Shown here piece after piece: positions 55,499 through 64,000 of a stretch of 64,000 nucleotides of DNA. Location of the stretch: the NCBI GenBank assembly GCA_022567155.1, contig JADFHN010000004.1:1-64000 (forward strand), written 5' to 3'. The translations under genes were made by a program, and so were the position numbers. How positions within the stretch are numbered: the stretch's first letter is position 1; each line of letters begins with the position of its first letter. Under the pieces are notes generated by a model, which was not told where the DNA came from, did no database searches, and saw only the letters and a list, made by a program, of their open reading frames with translations. The DNA comes from Bacteroidota bacterium. GTDB taxonomy: Bacteria > Bacteroidota > Bacteroidia > Cytophagales > Cyclobacteriaceae.

Positions 55499-56896
55499 AT
55501 GAACCGAAGGAGGGGGAAAAGTATGGGGCTGATCCTGGGATTAGCCCTTTTAATATGGGTATCATGTGAAGATCCGGGAATTATTGGTATTGATATAGAT
55601 CCTGATAATTTAAACTTCAGCACACATTACGAACAATTCACATTGCCTGCAACACTGGTTCAGGTAGATTCAATACCTTCGGGCAATGCGGGCAGAGTAC
55701 TGGTAGGCCGGTATAATGATCCATTGTTTGGTATTACAACTGCAAAAGCCTATTCCCAGGTGTGGTTGTCAACACAACCTAATATACCTGAAAACGGGGT
55801 GTTTGATTCGCTCATTCTTCAGCTTAAGTTTGATTACGTACACGGAAATAAGAATGATTTCCAGGAGTTTCATACCCTGAAACTTTATCGGCTGGCTTCC
55901 ATGCTGGATGAATTTACAACCTATTATACTACAAGTGAATCCATTCGTTCACCAACTCAGATTGGCACAAGAATTTTTACATATGATACCACAAATGTGG
56001 GTGGAGAAATTTCAGTAAGACTCGATTCGACGCTGAGAATATTAATGCGGAAGGAATTAGGACAGTTAATTTTCGACAAAATGAAAGATGAGTCTGACTC
56101 TACGTTCGACAACAATACCAATTGGCTTGAATTCTTTAATGGAATCGTACTTGAGCCGGGAGATGAATACTTTAGCATTACCGGTTTCAAAATCAGGGAT
56201 TCCAAATCCAGGATGATCATATATTATCATTATACCGATGATCAGGGCGAAGACGTCAATTCAGAATATAACTTTAGCCTTGAACCTGCGTTACACTACA
56301 GCAATATTTCCCATGACCGTACGGGTACGGCTATTGAAGGAATACAGCCCCTTTACACGGAGCACACGGCTTCGGATAACAATATTTATATTCAGGCCGG
56401 AACCGGAATAGTAGCCAAGATTGATTTCACACCTGTAATAGAATTTGCTGACAGCATAGACTTCCTGATCGTAAATTCAGCCATATTAACACTGGGAAGT
56501 GTGGATCCATACACTTCTTTTGTAAAACCTCCTGACAAACTCATGTTTTATTACACCGATTCATCGAACTTTCTCCTCAAAGACGATGCGGGATTCAGGA
56601 AAACCATTCAGGAGGATAACCCTTCTTTTGATCCTACGTCAACGCGAGTTCCACTGGAATCTGCATTTATTTTTAAGGATACTACAAAGAGTGTAAATAT
56701 AATCGAATCTTACTCCGACCGTGTTTCCAGCTATATTCAGGCACTTATCGATGGTGCCATAGAAAATCATCTGGTACTGGCATATCCGGTAACTGTGACC
56801 AACGCTACAACCATTGACCGGTTACTTCTTGATCCCGGAAATATTAAATTAGAGATTTATTACACAACGTCTAAAGAATCGACTGACTCCGAATAA
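55499..56896 (+). CDS. DUF4270 domain lipoprotein
   Basis: The 465-aa protein starts at ATG 55499, one base after the upstream stop. Its lipoprotein signal ends 'LIWVSCEDPG' (Cys near residue 23). Most of the rest matches the DUF4270 domain of Bacteroidota, with many beta-strands (for example 'PATLVQVDSIPSGNAGRVLVG' and 'IPENGVFDSLILQL'). Function is unknown; it is a surface or periplasmic protein always found in this lineage. Co-transcribed with the glycogen-synthase-like gene and glmS. Confidence 0.88.
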   Translation: MNRRRGKSMGLILGLALLIWVSCEDPGIIGIDIDPDNLNFSTHYEQFTLPATLVQVDSIPSGNAGRVLVGRYNDPLFGITTAKAYSQVWLSTQPNIPENGVFDSLILQLKFDYVHGNKNDFQEFHTLKLYRLASMLDEFTTYYTTSESIRSPTQIGTRIFTYDTTNVGGEISVRLDSTLRILMRKELGQLIFDKMKDESDSTFDNNTNWLEFFNGIVLEPGDEYFSITGFKIRDSKSRMIIYYHYTDDQGEDVNSEYNFSLEPALHYSNISHDRTGTAIEGIQPLYTEHTASDNNIYIQAGTGIVAKIDFTPVIEFADSIDFLIVNSAILTLGSVDPYTSFVKPPDKLMFYYTDSSNFLLKDDAGFRKTIQEDNPSFDPTSTRVPLESAFIFKDTTKSVNIIESYSDRVSSYIQALIDGAIENHLVLAYPVTVTNATTIDRLLLDPGNIKLEIYYTTSKESTDSE

Positions 56897-56930
56897 GCAA
56901 AAAAGGAGTCTGAAGTAAAAAAGCTTATTT

Positions 56931-58763
56931 ATGTGTGGAATTGTTGCATATGTTGGTAATAAGCAGGCTTATCCCATCATTATTAAAGGACTCAAAAGGC
57001 TTGAATACAGGGGCTATGACAGCGCCGGTGTGGCTTTGCTCAACGGATCACTGAATGTATATAAAAAACAGGGGAAAGTCTCCGACCTGGTATCTGCAGT
57101 GGGAGAAAACATAGAAGGCACGATCGGCATCGGTCATACCCGCTGGGCAACCCACGGAGAGCCAAACGACCGGAATGCACATCCCCATTTTTCACCAAAC
57201 GGTAAGCTTGCCATAATCCATAACGGCATCATTGAGAACTATTCCGTCCTAAAACAAGAGCTTATCAATAAAGGATATTCGTTTAAAAGCGATACCGATA
57301 CCGAAGTATTTATTACGTTTATTGAAGATATCCGTACAAACAATGACTGCTCGCTCGAAACCGCAGTGAGACTGGCGCTGAATAAAGTGGTGGGAGCCTA
57401 TGCCATTGTCATTATTTCAGAAGATCATCCGGATATGTTAATTGCTGCCCGTAAAGGCAGCCCCCTGGTGATCGGACTGGGTAAAAACGAATTTTTCCTT
57501 GCCTCCGATGCTACGCCCATCGTCGAATACACCAACGAAGTTGTATATCTCAACGATGAAGAGATGGCTGTTATAAAGGGCGGCAAACTGTCGGTCAGGA
57601 CAATCACGGATGTGGAAACAACGCCTTACATCCAGACCCTTGATATTGAACTGGAGGCCATTGAAAAGGGTGGTTACGAGCATTTCATGCTGAAAGAAAT
57701 ATTTGAACAGCCCAGGTCGGTAAAAGACAGTATGCGCGGCAGGGTAAATGCCGATATTGGCCGGGTAGTGCTTGGTGGCATACGCGAATATAAAAACAAG
57801 CTTTTCGATGCGGATCGAATTATCATTGTAGCATGTGGCACGTCGTGGCATGCAGGCCTTGTTGCCGAATACATGTTTGAGGAATTTTGCAGGATACCGA
57901 TTGAAATAGAGTATGCCTCCGAATTTCGATACAGAAAGCCTGTTATTAATGAAGGAGACGTAGTATTTGCCATTTCTCAATCAGGCGAAACGGCCGATAC
58001 GCTTGCAGCCATCGAAATGGCCAAGTCCAAAGGTGCCACCATATTCGGAGTTTGCAATGTGGTAGGGTCTTCTATAAGCCGGCTGTCGCATGAAGGTGCA
58101 TATACACATGCTGGCCCTGAAATTGGAGTGGCCAGCACCAAAGCTTTCACAGCCCAGCTCACTGTTTTATCCATGATCGCTCTGATGGTTGCCGAACAAA
58201 AGGGCACCATCTCAGAAAGCCGGTTCAGAGAGCTGCTTGCCGAGCTCGAAACCATACCGGCAAAAATTGAAGAAGCGCTTAAACTCAACCCTCAGGTGAA
58301 ATACATCGCCGGCATTTTTAAAAATGCGCGTAATTTCCTGTACCTGGGTCGTGGATATAATTTTCCCGTAGCACTGGAGGGTGCACTGAAGCTCAAAGAG
58401 ATATCCTACATTCATGCCGAGGGCTATCCCGCAGCAGAAATGAAGCACGGTCCCATCGCATTGATTGACGAAGAAATGCCGGTGGTTTTCATTGCCACAA
58501 AAGACAGTTCGTATGACAAAATCGTATCGAACATTCAGGAAGTAAAAGCACGTAAAGGGCGGGTTATTGCTGTCGTATCGGAGGGAGACGATCTGATTTC
58601 CAAAATAGCTGATTATACCATTGAAGTACCTGTAACGGATGAAGCACTTATGCCACTCGTATCGGTAATCCCACTGCAACTCCTGTCTTATCATATTGCC
58701 GTTATGCGAGGTTGCAATGTAGATCAACCCCGAAACCTGGCAAAGTCAGTTACGGTAGAATAA
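56931..58763 (+). CDS. glmS: Glucosamine-6-phosphate synthase
   Basis: The 610-aa amidotransferase begins MCGIVAYVG with the catalytic Cys at residue 2. The glutaminase domain runs to about 240, and two SIS isomerase domains follow (for example 'CGTSWHAGLVAEYMFEE', 'SQSGETADTLAAIE'). 'LARNLAKSVTVE'-type end reads 'PRNLAKSVTVE', the normal C-terminus. It makes glucosamine 6-phosphate, the first step to UDP-GlcNAc. It closes the panC/glmS unit. Confidence 0.96.
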   Translation: MCGIVAYVGNKQAYPIIIKGLKRLEYRGYDSAGVALLNGSLNVYKKQGKVSDLVSAVGENIEGTIGIGHTRWATHGEPNDRNAHPHFSPNGKLAIIHNGIIENYSVLKQELINKGYSFKSDTDTEVFITFIEDIRTNNDCSLETAVRLALNKVVGAYAIVIISEDHPDMLIAARKGSPLVIGLGKNEFFLASDATPIVEYTNEVVYLNDEEMAVIKGGKLSVRTITDVETTPYIQTLDIELEAIEKGGYEHFMLKEIFEQPRSVKDSMRGRVNADIGRVVLGGIREYKNKLFDADRIIIVACGTSWHAGLVAEYMFEEFCRIPIEIEYASEFRYRKPVINEGDVVFAISQSGETADTLAAIEMAKSKGATIFGVCNVVGSSISRLSHEGAYTHAGPEIGVASTKAFTAQLTVLSMIALMVAEQKGTISESRFRELLAELETIPAKIEEALKLNPQVKYIAGIFKNARNFLYLGRGYNFPVALEGALKLKEISYIHAEGYPAAEMKHGPIALIDEEMPVVFIATKDSSYDKIVSNIQEVKARKGRVIAVVSEGDDLISKIADYTIEVPVTDEALMPLVSVIPLQLLSYHIAVMRGCNVDQPRNLAKSVTVE

Positions 58764-58840
58764 ATAAATTTATGGATCCGAGGCATCCGGATAAAGACCA
58801 CTTAAGTGATGATGCAAGTACTTAAATCCAAACATGTCGG

Positions 58841-58893
58841 TGAGGCATACTGGACTCGAACCAGTGACCCCAACCCTGTCAAGCCAGTGCTCC
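58841..58893 (-). pseudogene. Decayed tRNA-Val-like 3' half
   Basis: Aligned by eye to the tRNA-Val(GAC) just downstream, 42 of 53 positions match, including the T-arm (TTCGA core) and the GAC anticodon loop. Pairing of the anticodon stem is broken at two positions and the D-arm and 5' acceptor strand are missing. It looks like a partial duplicate that decayed. Confidence 0.6.
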
Positions 58894-58963
58894 CCGCATG
58901 TACCGAACGTCCGACTGCACAGGATGTGGGCCGGTTCGGGTGGATAAACAACACTTGCCAAAG

Positions 58964-59038
58964 TGGGACTTACTGGATTCGAACCAGCGACCTCTGCCCT
59001 GTCAAGGCAGCGCTCTAAACCAACTGAGCTAAAGTCCC
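58964..59038 (-). tRNA. tRNA-Val(GAC)
   Basis: On the minus strand the 75-nt sequence folds as GGGACTT acceptor, D-arm TAGCTCAGTTGG, anticodon stem CTGCC/GGCAG around TTGACAG (anticodon GAC), T-arm with GGTTCGAATCC, and 3' AGTCCCA. CCA is not encoded. It reads GUC and GUU valine codons. Confidence 0.9.
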
Positions 59039-59402
59039 ATTTTCCGGGTTTATATCCAGGATACATCCGGCGAGTGACCATGCAGCGTTCCCAAACCCGT
59101 ATTCAAATATAAAATCCTCCTGGTAAATCTCCGTGAATTTCTGTTTATTCCTTGACATGCAGGAAATATTTTACATGGGAAGGCAAAAAGCCGGCTTTGT
59201 CTGCCGGAGGCACAGCCGTAGGTTGAAAGTCCCGCGCTACCCCTCGGTCCCCTAAAGGGGATGCCCACCGCACAACCTCATGTATGCGGTTAGCAAATTG
59301 TGCTTAGGTGAGTGAAAGCGTCCGTCTTAATCTTATTCCTGGTATCAGGTATGGATTAAAGTCAATTATTTACTTTTGCGCATTCAACACCGGGGAAATA
59401 AC
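59039..59402. other. Gene-free stretch with short inverted repeats
   Basis: No gene is visible. Short hairpins occur: tcccc/gggga (59248-59261) and accgca/tgcggt (59267-59290), with gcacaa/ttgtgc (59270-59303) competing. TACTTTTG at 59371-59378 is a -7 element for the tiny open frame at 59403. Confidence 0.5.
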
Positions 59403-59462
59403 ATGAAATACACTGTAATACCTATTTTGATAATTTTATACTCATTTTGTGGCACACATTAA
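59403..59462 (+). pseudogene. Signal-peptide-only remnant
   Basis: A 19-codon frame encodes a Met-Lys start, a hydrophobic core and a 'FCGTH' lipobox-like end, then stops. It follows a -7 element (TACTTTTG, 59371). It looks like the front end of a lost lipoprotein or small cytochrome gene next to the oxidase-like gene; no family can be named. Confidence 0.35.
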
Positions 59463-59537
59463 GCATAATCGCTTGAATAGCAATCAATGAAAGCAGAAAC
59501 CGGCCATATGTTCTAATGGATCAGCTGTAAGCCAACT

Positions 59538-60782
59538 ATGAATTTCAACAGAAACAAATTACTTTTTTCATTCACCTTTTTATTAGTGGCCGCTTTGGCA
59601 GGAGTATTATTACGTTTACAATTCATGCATCCCATTGGCATGATCAAGTACAAATACCTGCTGCACACACATTCACATATTGCCTTGTTAGGCTGGGTTT
59701 TTAATGCCTTGTTTTTGGGGTTAACGCACAGTTTCTTATCAGAATCACCTGATCTTAAAAAAAGTTATCATCGTCTGTTTATTTTATTTCAGGTTACTTA
59801 TATCGGAATGCTGGCTAGTTTTCCGGTTCAGGGCTACGGAGTTGTTTCTATTTTTTTTTCAACGCTCTTCCTTTTTGTTTCGTACGCGTTTTCTTACAGG
59901 TTGTATAATGATGTAAATAGCACACACCCTCTTAACCATGTATCAGTCCGGTTTGTCAAAGCCGCTTTATTTTACCTGGTACTATCAAGTCTCGGTCCCT
60001 GGACGCTGGGGCCTATTATGGTAACCGGCAATTCTGACAGCCAATGGTACCCGTTGTCGATATATTTCTACCTGCATTTTCTGTACAACGGCTTTTTTGT
60101 ATTCGCCATTGCCGGGCTTATATTTAAAATGCTGGAAAAGGAAGGCGTCATTATAAATGAAAAGAAATCAAAACTCATTTTTATGTTGATGCATGTGTCC
60201 TGCCTGCCTGCATTCCTGCTCTCTACGTTGTGGCTTTCTCCTCCGGCTGAGTTACATGTTGCCGGTGGTATTGCTGCTTTGTTGCAGGTATTTGCCTTGT
60301 TTCTCTTTTCCGGTATCATTTATGAAAACCGGGAGGTACTTACACATGTCTTTTCTAAAAAAACAAGGATTCTATTTGTGATTGCCGGGGCAGCATATAC
60401 AATCAAAGTGATCATGCAGGTAGCATCGGCATTTCCTTCCCTGGCAATGATGGCCTTTTATACTCAGCGTTTTACTATTATCGGCTATCTCCATTTGGTA
60501 ATGCTGGGGTTTGTCACCACCTTTCTCATGGCATATTTCATTTATATAAAAAAGTTTACCTTTGAAAATAAAGGAAGCGTACTTGGAGCAGGCTTGTTTA
60601 TACTGGGTTTTTTGTTTTCAGAAACCGTCCTTTTTACCCAGGGTGTGCTGACTTTTAATTTTCACACTAGCATTGAGTACTACTCGGAAACCATGTTTTA
60701 TACCAGCCTGCTGATGTCCTTCGGATTGATAGTTTTTTTTATATTTCAAACAGCTTTCACGTCAAAACACCTGAATGCTTAA
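59538..60782 (+). CDS. Heme-copper oxidase subunit I-like membrane protein
   Basis: The 414-aa protein has about 12 membrane helices. Helix 2 contains HTHSHIALLGW (His about residues 43-46), resembling the low-spin heme ligand of heme-copper oxidase subunit I. Helix 6 contains 'FYLHFLYNGFF' (His near 179), where the copper-ligand His is expected. The remaining His pair near helix 10 ('YTQRFTIIGYLHLVM') is present. No subunit II or cytochrome gene is adjacent. It may be an orphan oxidase-like or NO-related protein, and enzymatic activity is unproven. It overlaps the downstream minus-strand gene end by 4 bp. Confidence 0.65.
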   Translation: MNFNRNKLLFSFTFLLVAALAGVLLRLQFMHPIGMIKYKYLLHTHSHIALLGWVFNALFLGLTHSFLSESPDLKKSYHRLFILFQVTYIGMLASFPVQGYGVVSIFFSTLFLFVSYAFSYRLYNDVNSTHPLNHVSVRFVKAALFYLVLSSLGPWTLGPIMVTGNSDSQWYPLSIYFYLHFLYNGFFVFAIAGLIFKMLEKEGVIINEKKSKLIFMLMHVSCLPAFLLSTLWLSPPAELHVAGGIAALLQVFALFLFSGIIYENREVLTHVFSKKTRILFVIAGAAYTIKVIMQVASAFPSLAMMAFYTQRFTIIGYLHLVMLGFVTTFLMAYFIYIKKFTFENKGSVLGAGLFILGFLFSETVLFTQGVLTFNFHTSIEYYSETMFYTSLLMSFGLIVFFIFQTAFTSKHLNA

Positions 60783-62347
60783 TACATTATCTCCTGATAA
60801 TGTTCAGGGACAGTTTCAGGTTTCAACAGCGCGCCGGTATTTAAATATGGGAAAATTTCATCGTACTTCTGTATATCGTGCATATTTACCCTTCTGTTAA
60901 TGTGCTTCCTGTTTAAATCTTCAATATCCTCGATTCCGGCAGCACCAACGAGTTCAGTCAGGCTTATAAGTGTTGCATGGTGGTAATTTTTAACCCGCTT
61001 CGCTTTATCATCCACATTCAGGCCTTTTATCAACGATTTATTCTGAGTGGTCACGCCCACCGGGCAGGTGTTGCGGTTGCATTGCAGCGCCTGTATGCAA
61101 CCGATAGACATCATCATGGCTCGCGCACTGTTGCACAGGTCGGCACCCAGTGCAATAGCTCTTGCCATATGGAAACCTGTAACTATTTTCCCCGCAGCAA
61201 TCAGTTTTATATCTTTTTTGAGGTCAAATCCAACGAGGGTATCATACACAAAAGACAGCCCTTCGCGTAGGGGCATACCCAGTGAATTGGAAAATTCAAC
61301 AGGTGCCGCTCCCGTACCGCCTTCACCGCCATCCACTGTGATAAAGTCCGGTTTAATACCGGTTGTTATCATGGTCCTGCAGATGTCGGTAAACTCTCTT
61401 TTTTTACCAACGCACAATTTAAATCCTATCGGTTTACCTCCTGACAATTTCCGTAACTGCCGAATAAATCCTAAAAATTCCTCAGGGGTGGAGAAGGCCG
61501 TATGCGCAGGAGGTGATAATACATCGGTATGAGGTTGCACACCCCTGATTTTAGCAATTTCAGGGGTGTTCTTTATAGCGGGTAAAATTCCGCCATGTCC
61601 GGGCTTGGCTCCCTGCGATAATTTTATTTCGATCATTTTCACTTGCTCCTGCTGTGCCTTCTGTTCAAAAAGCAGGGATGAAAAATTGCCTTTTTCATCC
61701 CTGCATCCAAAATAACCCGTTCCGATTTGCCAGATCAGATCACCACCATACTTGAGATGGTAAGGACTGATGCTGCCTTCACCGGTATTATGCGCGAATC
61801 CTCCCAGCCGGGCGCCCTTGTTAAACGCCATGATCGCATTTTTGCTCAGTGAGCCGAAACTCATTGCTGAAATATTAAGCAGGCTTGCGGAGTAGGGCTT
61901 TTTACAATCAGGACCTCCGACAAGTATGCGAGGGAGTTCATCAGATAAATCAGCTAATTTCGGATATATCGAATGATCCATCCATTCATAACCAGCCTTG
62001 TAAACGTCCATTTGTGTACCGTAAGGTGTTGTGTCGTTTACTTTTTTAGCCCGTTGATAAATAAGCGACCTAAAGATCCGGTTAAACGGCTTACCTTCCG
62101 TATCTGTTTCAACGAAATATTGCATAATCTCAGGCCGTATTTTTTCAAGTATAAACCGCGCGTGTCCAATCACAGGAAAATTGCTTTTAATCGCATGTTT
62201 TCGTTGTAAAATATCCGAAACTCCAAGCAGGATAACCGGCAGAATAAATATAAGGGACCACAATACGGATAGCCATTCCATCGAGATGATGCCAATGGCA
62301 ACAAGGATCATAACCGACGCTAAAATAAATTTTTCTCTATATTCCAT
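60779..62347 (-). CDS. FMN-binding glutamate synthase family protein
   Basis: The 522-aa protein has an N-terminal membrane helix pair (about 7-45) and the GltB central FMN/Fe-S domain: 'AMSFGSLSKNAIMAFNKGA' near residue 175, 'VDGGEGGTGAAPVEF' near 345 and 'CIQALQCNRNTCPVGVTTQ' near 420, with the cysteines of a 3Fe-4S cluster. It lacks the glutaminase domain of true glutamate synthase, so its substrate is unknown. Such membrane-anchored GltB-like proteins are common in Bacteroidota. Confidence 0.88.
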   Translation of the reverse strand: MEYREKFILASVMILVAIGIISMEWLSVLWSLIFILPVILLGVSDILQRKHAIKSNFPVIGHARFILEKIRPEIMQYFVETDTEGKPFNRIFRSLIYQRAKKVNDTTPYGTQMDVYKAGYEWMDHSIYPKLADLSDELPRILVGGPDCKKPYSASLLNISAMSFGSLSKNAIMAFNKGARLGGFAHNTGEGSISPYHLKYGGDLIWQIGTGYFGCRDEKGNFSSLLFEQKAQQEQVKMIEIKLSQGAKPGHGGILPAIKNTPEIAKIRGVQPHTDVLSPPAHTAFSTPEEFLGFIRQLRKLSGGKPIGFKLCVGKKREFTDICRTMITTGIKPDFITVDGGEGGTGAAPVEFSNSLGMPLREGLSFVYDTLVGFDLKKDIKLIAAGKIVTGFHMARAIALGADLCNSARAMMMSIGCIQALQCNRNTCPVGVTTQNKSLIKGLNVDDKAKRVKNYHHATLISLTELVGAAGIEDIEDLNRKHINRRVNMHDIQKYDEIFPYLNTGALLKPETVPEHYQEIMY

Positions 62348-62901
62348 ATCAAACTAATTTTAATTAATAAATATGTACAAATAATAGGTCAATTTCATAT
62401 TTGTTGGTAGCAATTAAATAGGGTACTACTGTAATATAGTGGATATGATTAAATGCGTAAATGATTAAATGCGTAAATGTTATTGATTGATCATATAAGA
62501 TGAATTTTTTGCTGTTGTCATAACTTTTGTTATTTCTTTCTCTGTCATCCTGCTCTACAAATATTTATTTTAGGATACAAGCATTTTAGCATTCGATTAT
62601 AAATCCATTCCTCATCAAATTTGCCTACCAGCAGACAGATTCGTGTTTAAGTCTTAAAAAGAAGAACCGGCATTTGTCAATAACTTATCTGATCAGGTAC
62701 TGGTTCCATTTAAATACTACAGGGCACAATGCGTATTTTATTGCCTTCTTCAGATCACCTGAATTCAAATGTGCTATCAAAGCAATACTACTATTTTTAG
62801 CTTTTTGCTAAAATAATTAGCTTTTAATTGTAAAAATTCGTAAAATATGATTTTTATTACTAATTTTATTAGCTATTGTCTAATGATTTTAGCAAAATAC
62901 A
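62348..62901. other. AT-rich intergenic stretch
   Basis: No gene, RNA or promoter is convincing. A perfect 16-bp tandem duplicate of atgattaaatgcgtaa lies at 62445-62476. The stretch also holds many stop codons in every frame. Confidence 0.6.
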
Positions 62902-63960
62902 ATGCAGGAACCTTATATCAAAGGGAGGGGAGCACAGATTAACCCTAAGAACCCGTTTGCAAAATCAGAATACACGCGGGAACATACGGAAGGTATCGAC
63001 GATAATGTCTTTGCCGATAAACCGAAAATGCAACTGTTTTATGAATCTCCCAAAAACATTATAAGCAAATTCGACAGTCCTGATCTTGGGGGCGAGGGTT
63101 ACTCGGTAAATCCTTACCAGGGTTGCGAGCACGGTTGTTCATACTGCTATGCACGAAACTCACATCAATATTGGGGGTTCAGTGCCGGTTTAGATTTTGA
63201 AACGAAAATAATTGTAAAGAAAAATGCTGCCGAACTTCTTGAAAGGACATTTCTGTCTTCAGGTTGGGCAGCGCGTCCGGTCATGTTGTCTGGCAATACC
63301 GATTGCTATCAGCCAGCGGAAAGAAAATTGAAGATCACACGTTTGCTCCTGGAGGTGTTTGCAAGGTATCGAAACCCTGTTACGATAATCACCAAAAATA
63401 ACCTTGTGGAAAGGGACATGGATATTCTGCAGGACCTGGCAAAGGATAATCTCACACATGTTTTTATATCAATAAATACCGTTACGGCAAGTCTAAGGCA
63501 AAAGATGGAACCCAGAACGGCTACTGTAGCAAAACGATTTATGATCATCAGAAAACTAAGTGATTCAGGCATACCTGCCGGAGTGATGGTGGCTCCGGTA
63601 ATTCCTGGTTTAAATGACCATGAAGTGCCTGAAATTTTAAAACGGGCAGCAGATAATGGAGCGGTGGGATGTGGATATGAAGTGATCAGGCTAAATGGTA
63701 CCATTGGAACCATATTCAAAGACTGGCTGGTAAAAAACTATCCTGAAAAAGCATACAAGGTATGGAAGCAGATTGAAACGCTGCACGGTGGAAAGGTAAA
63801 TGATACCAAATGGGGCAGGCGGTTGATCGGTGAAGGAAATTACGCAACTATGATCGCCCGGCTTTTCCAGACATCAAAGGAAAAATACTTTGAAGGACGG
63901 CAGCTACCCGTGCTGAATCGTAATAAATTCCGCAGGGGAGGGAATCTGACTTTATTTTGA
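62902..63960 (+). CDS. PA0069-family radical SAM protein
   Basis: The 352-aa protein has 'NPYQGCEHGCSYCYAR' near residue 73, with the CxxxCxxC cluster-binding cysteines of radical SAM enzymes. Spore-photoproduct-lyase-like context follows: 'MLSGNTDCYQPAERKL' and 'VFISINTVTASLRQKMEPR'. The family binds a 4Fe-4S cluster and SAM; its substrate is unknown. Intact and followed by the window end. No promoter was clearly seen upstream. Confidence 0.88.
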   Translation: MQEPYIKGRGAQINPKNPFAKSEYTREHTEGIDDNVFADKPKMQLFYESPKNIISKFDSPDLGGEGYSVNPYQGCEHGCSYCYARNSHQYWGFSAGLDFETKIIVKKNAAELLERTFLSSGWAARPVMLSGNTDCYQPAERKLKITRLLLEVFARYRNPVTIITKNNLVERDMDILQDLAKDNLTHVFISINTVTASLRQKMEPRTATVAKRFMIIRKLSDSGIPAGVMVAPVIPGLNDHEVPEILKRAADNGAVGCGYEVIRLNGTIGTIFKDWLVKNYPEKAYKVWKQIETLHGGKVNDTKWGRRLIGEGNYATMIARLFQTSKEKYFEGRQLPVLNRNKFRRGGNLTLF

Positions 63961-64000
63961 AATTAACAGGCGATTAGAAATATGTACCTTTTTCCGAATG

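Noticed and set aside
58770-59081. 103-codon minus-strand reading frame
   Set aside because: It runs through the tRNA-Val gene and the decayed tRNA copy, so it is an accidental frame.

Overview
The window reads as one chromosomal segment of a Bacteroidota bacterium. I place it only to phylum, perhaps a Cytophagales- or Sphingobacteriales-like lineage. The signs are promoters of the TTG-N17-21-TAnnTTTG type; the gene orders rimP-nusA-infB, rpsU-xer-hpf and panC / glycogen-synthase-like / DUF4270 / glmS; lipoproteins with a Cys soon after the hydrophobic stretch; a 1097-aa FG-GAP/ASPIC lipoprotein; and a Bacteroidota-type GGGP synthase. No rRNA, CRISPR array, transposase or prophage was found. 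One tRNA (Val, GAC) and one decayed tRNA copy were found.

Layout. 1-420: repeats and a MITE-like inverted repeat, then the FG-GAP lipoprotein (423-3716) and a cluster of palindromic repeats (3850-4095). 4.2-7.6 kb: coiled-coil exported protein, TIGR01777 epimerase, LOG protein, lytic transglycosylase. 7.7-13.7 kb: a respiratory graveyard. It holds a 41-codon CcoI fragment, an intact lipoprotein cytochrome c, NosD, a damaged NosF, a nonsense-interrupted NosY, an aspartyl protease, and remnants of ccoO, ccoQ and ccoP. There is no nosZ and no ccoN. 14-22.9 kb: LOG, RidA, RluD-type synthase, PLP enzyme, RadA and a giant phosphoesterase/BamA-like fusion. 23-30 kb: infB, nusA, rimP, cysS and an M28 lipoprotein. 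30-35.4 kb: nucleotide-sugar operon ugd-uxs-galE-rfbB-rfbA. 35.5-41.8 kb: acyl-CoA dehydrogenase, rpsU, xer, hpf, zinc-ribbon membrane protein, RlpA, guaB. 41.8-47.5 kb: a phosphate-uptake graveyard. PiT is multiply frameshifted. Beside it, pstS is intact but pstC, pstA, pstB and phoU are all broken. 47.7-54.6 kb: Holin-X pair, GGGP synthase, AraC regulator, Bcd-like dehydrogenase, YugP protease, heptose adenylyltransferase, flippase-like protein, PanC. 54.7-64 kb: glycogen-synthase-like protein, DUF4270 lipoprotein, GlmS, tRNA-Val, an oxidase-I-like membrane protein, a GltB-like protein and a PA0069-type radical SAM protein.

The main biological message is selective gene decay inside a healthy core genome. 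Large housekeeping genes (infB, glmS, cysS, radA, guaB) are intact. Three functional systems are not: cbb3 oxidase (O2 respiration), nos accessory genes (N2O respiration) and both phosphate importers (PiT and Pst). Most lesions are single nonsense or frameshift events in otherwise well conserved genes, so the loss looks recent. PstS, cytochrome c and NosD are still open, and the pstS promoter keeps an 11-bp periodic direct repeat like a Pho box. The most likely reading is a lineage that recently moved to a life with little need for these respiratory chains and with plentiful phosphate, or that relies on copies elsewhere. Assembly error cannot be excluded from one sequence. However, the clustering of lesions by function argues against it.
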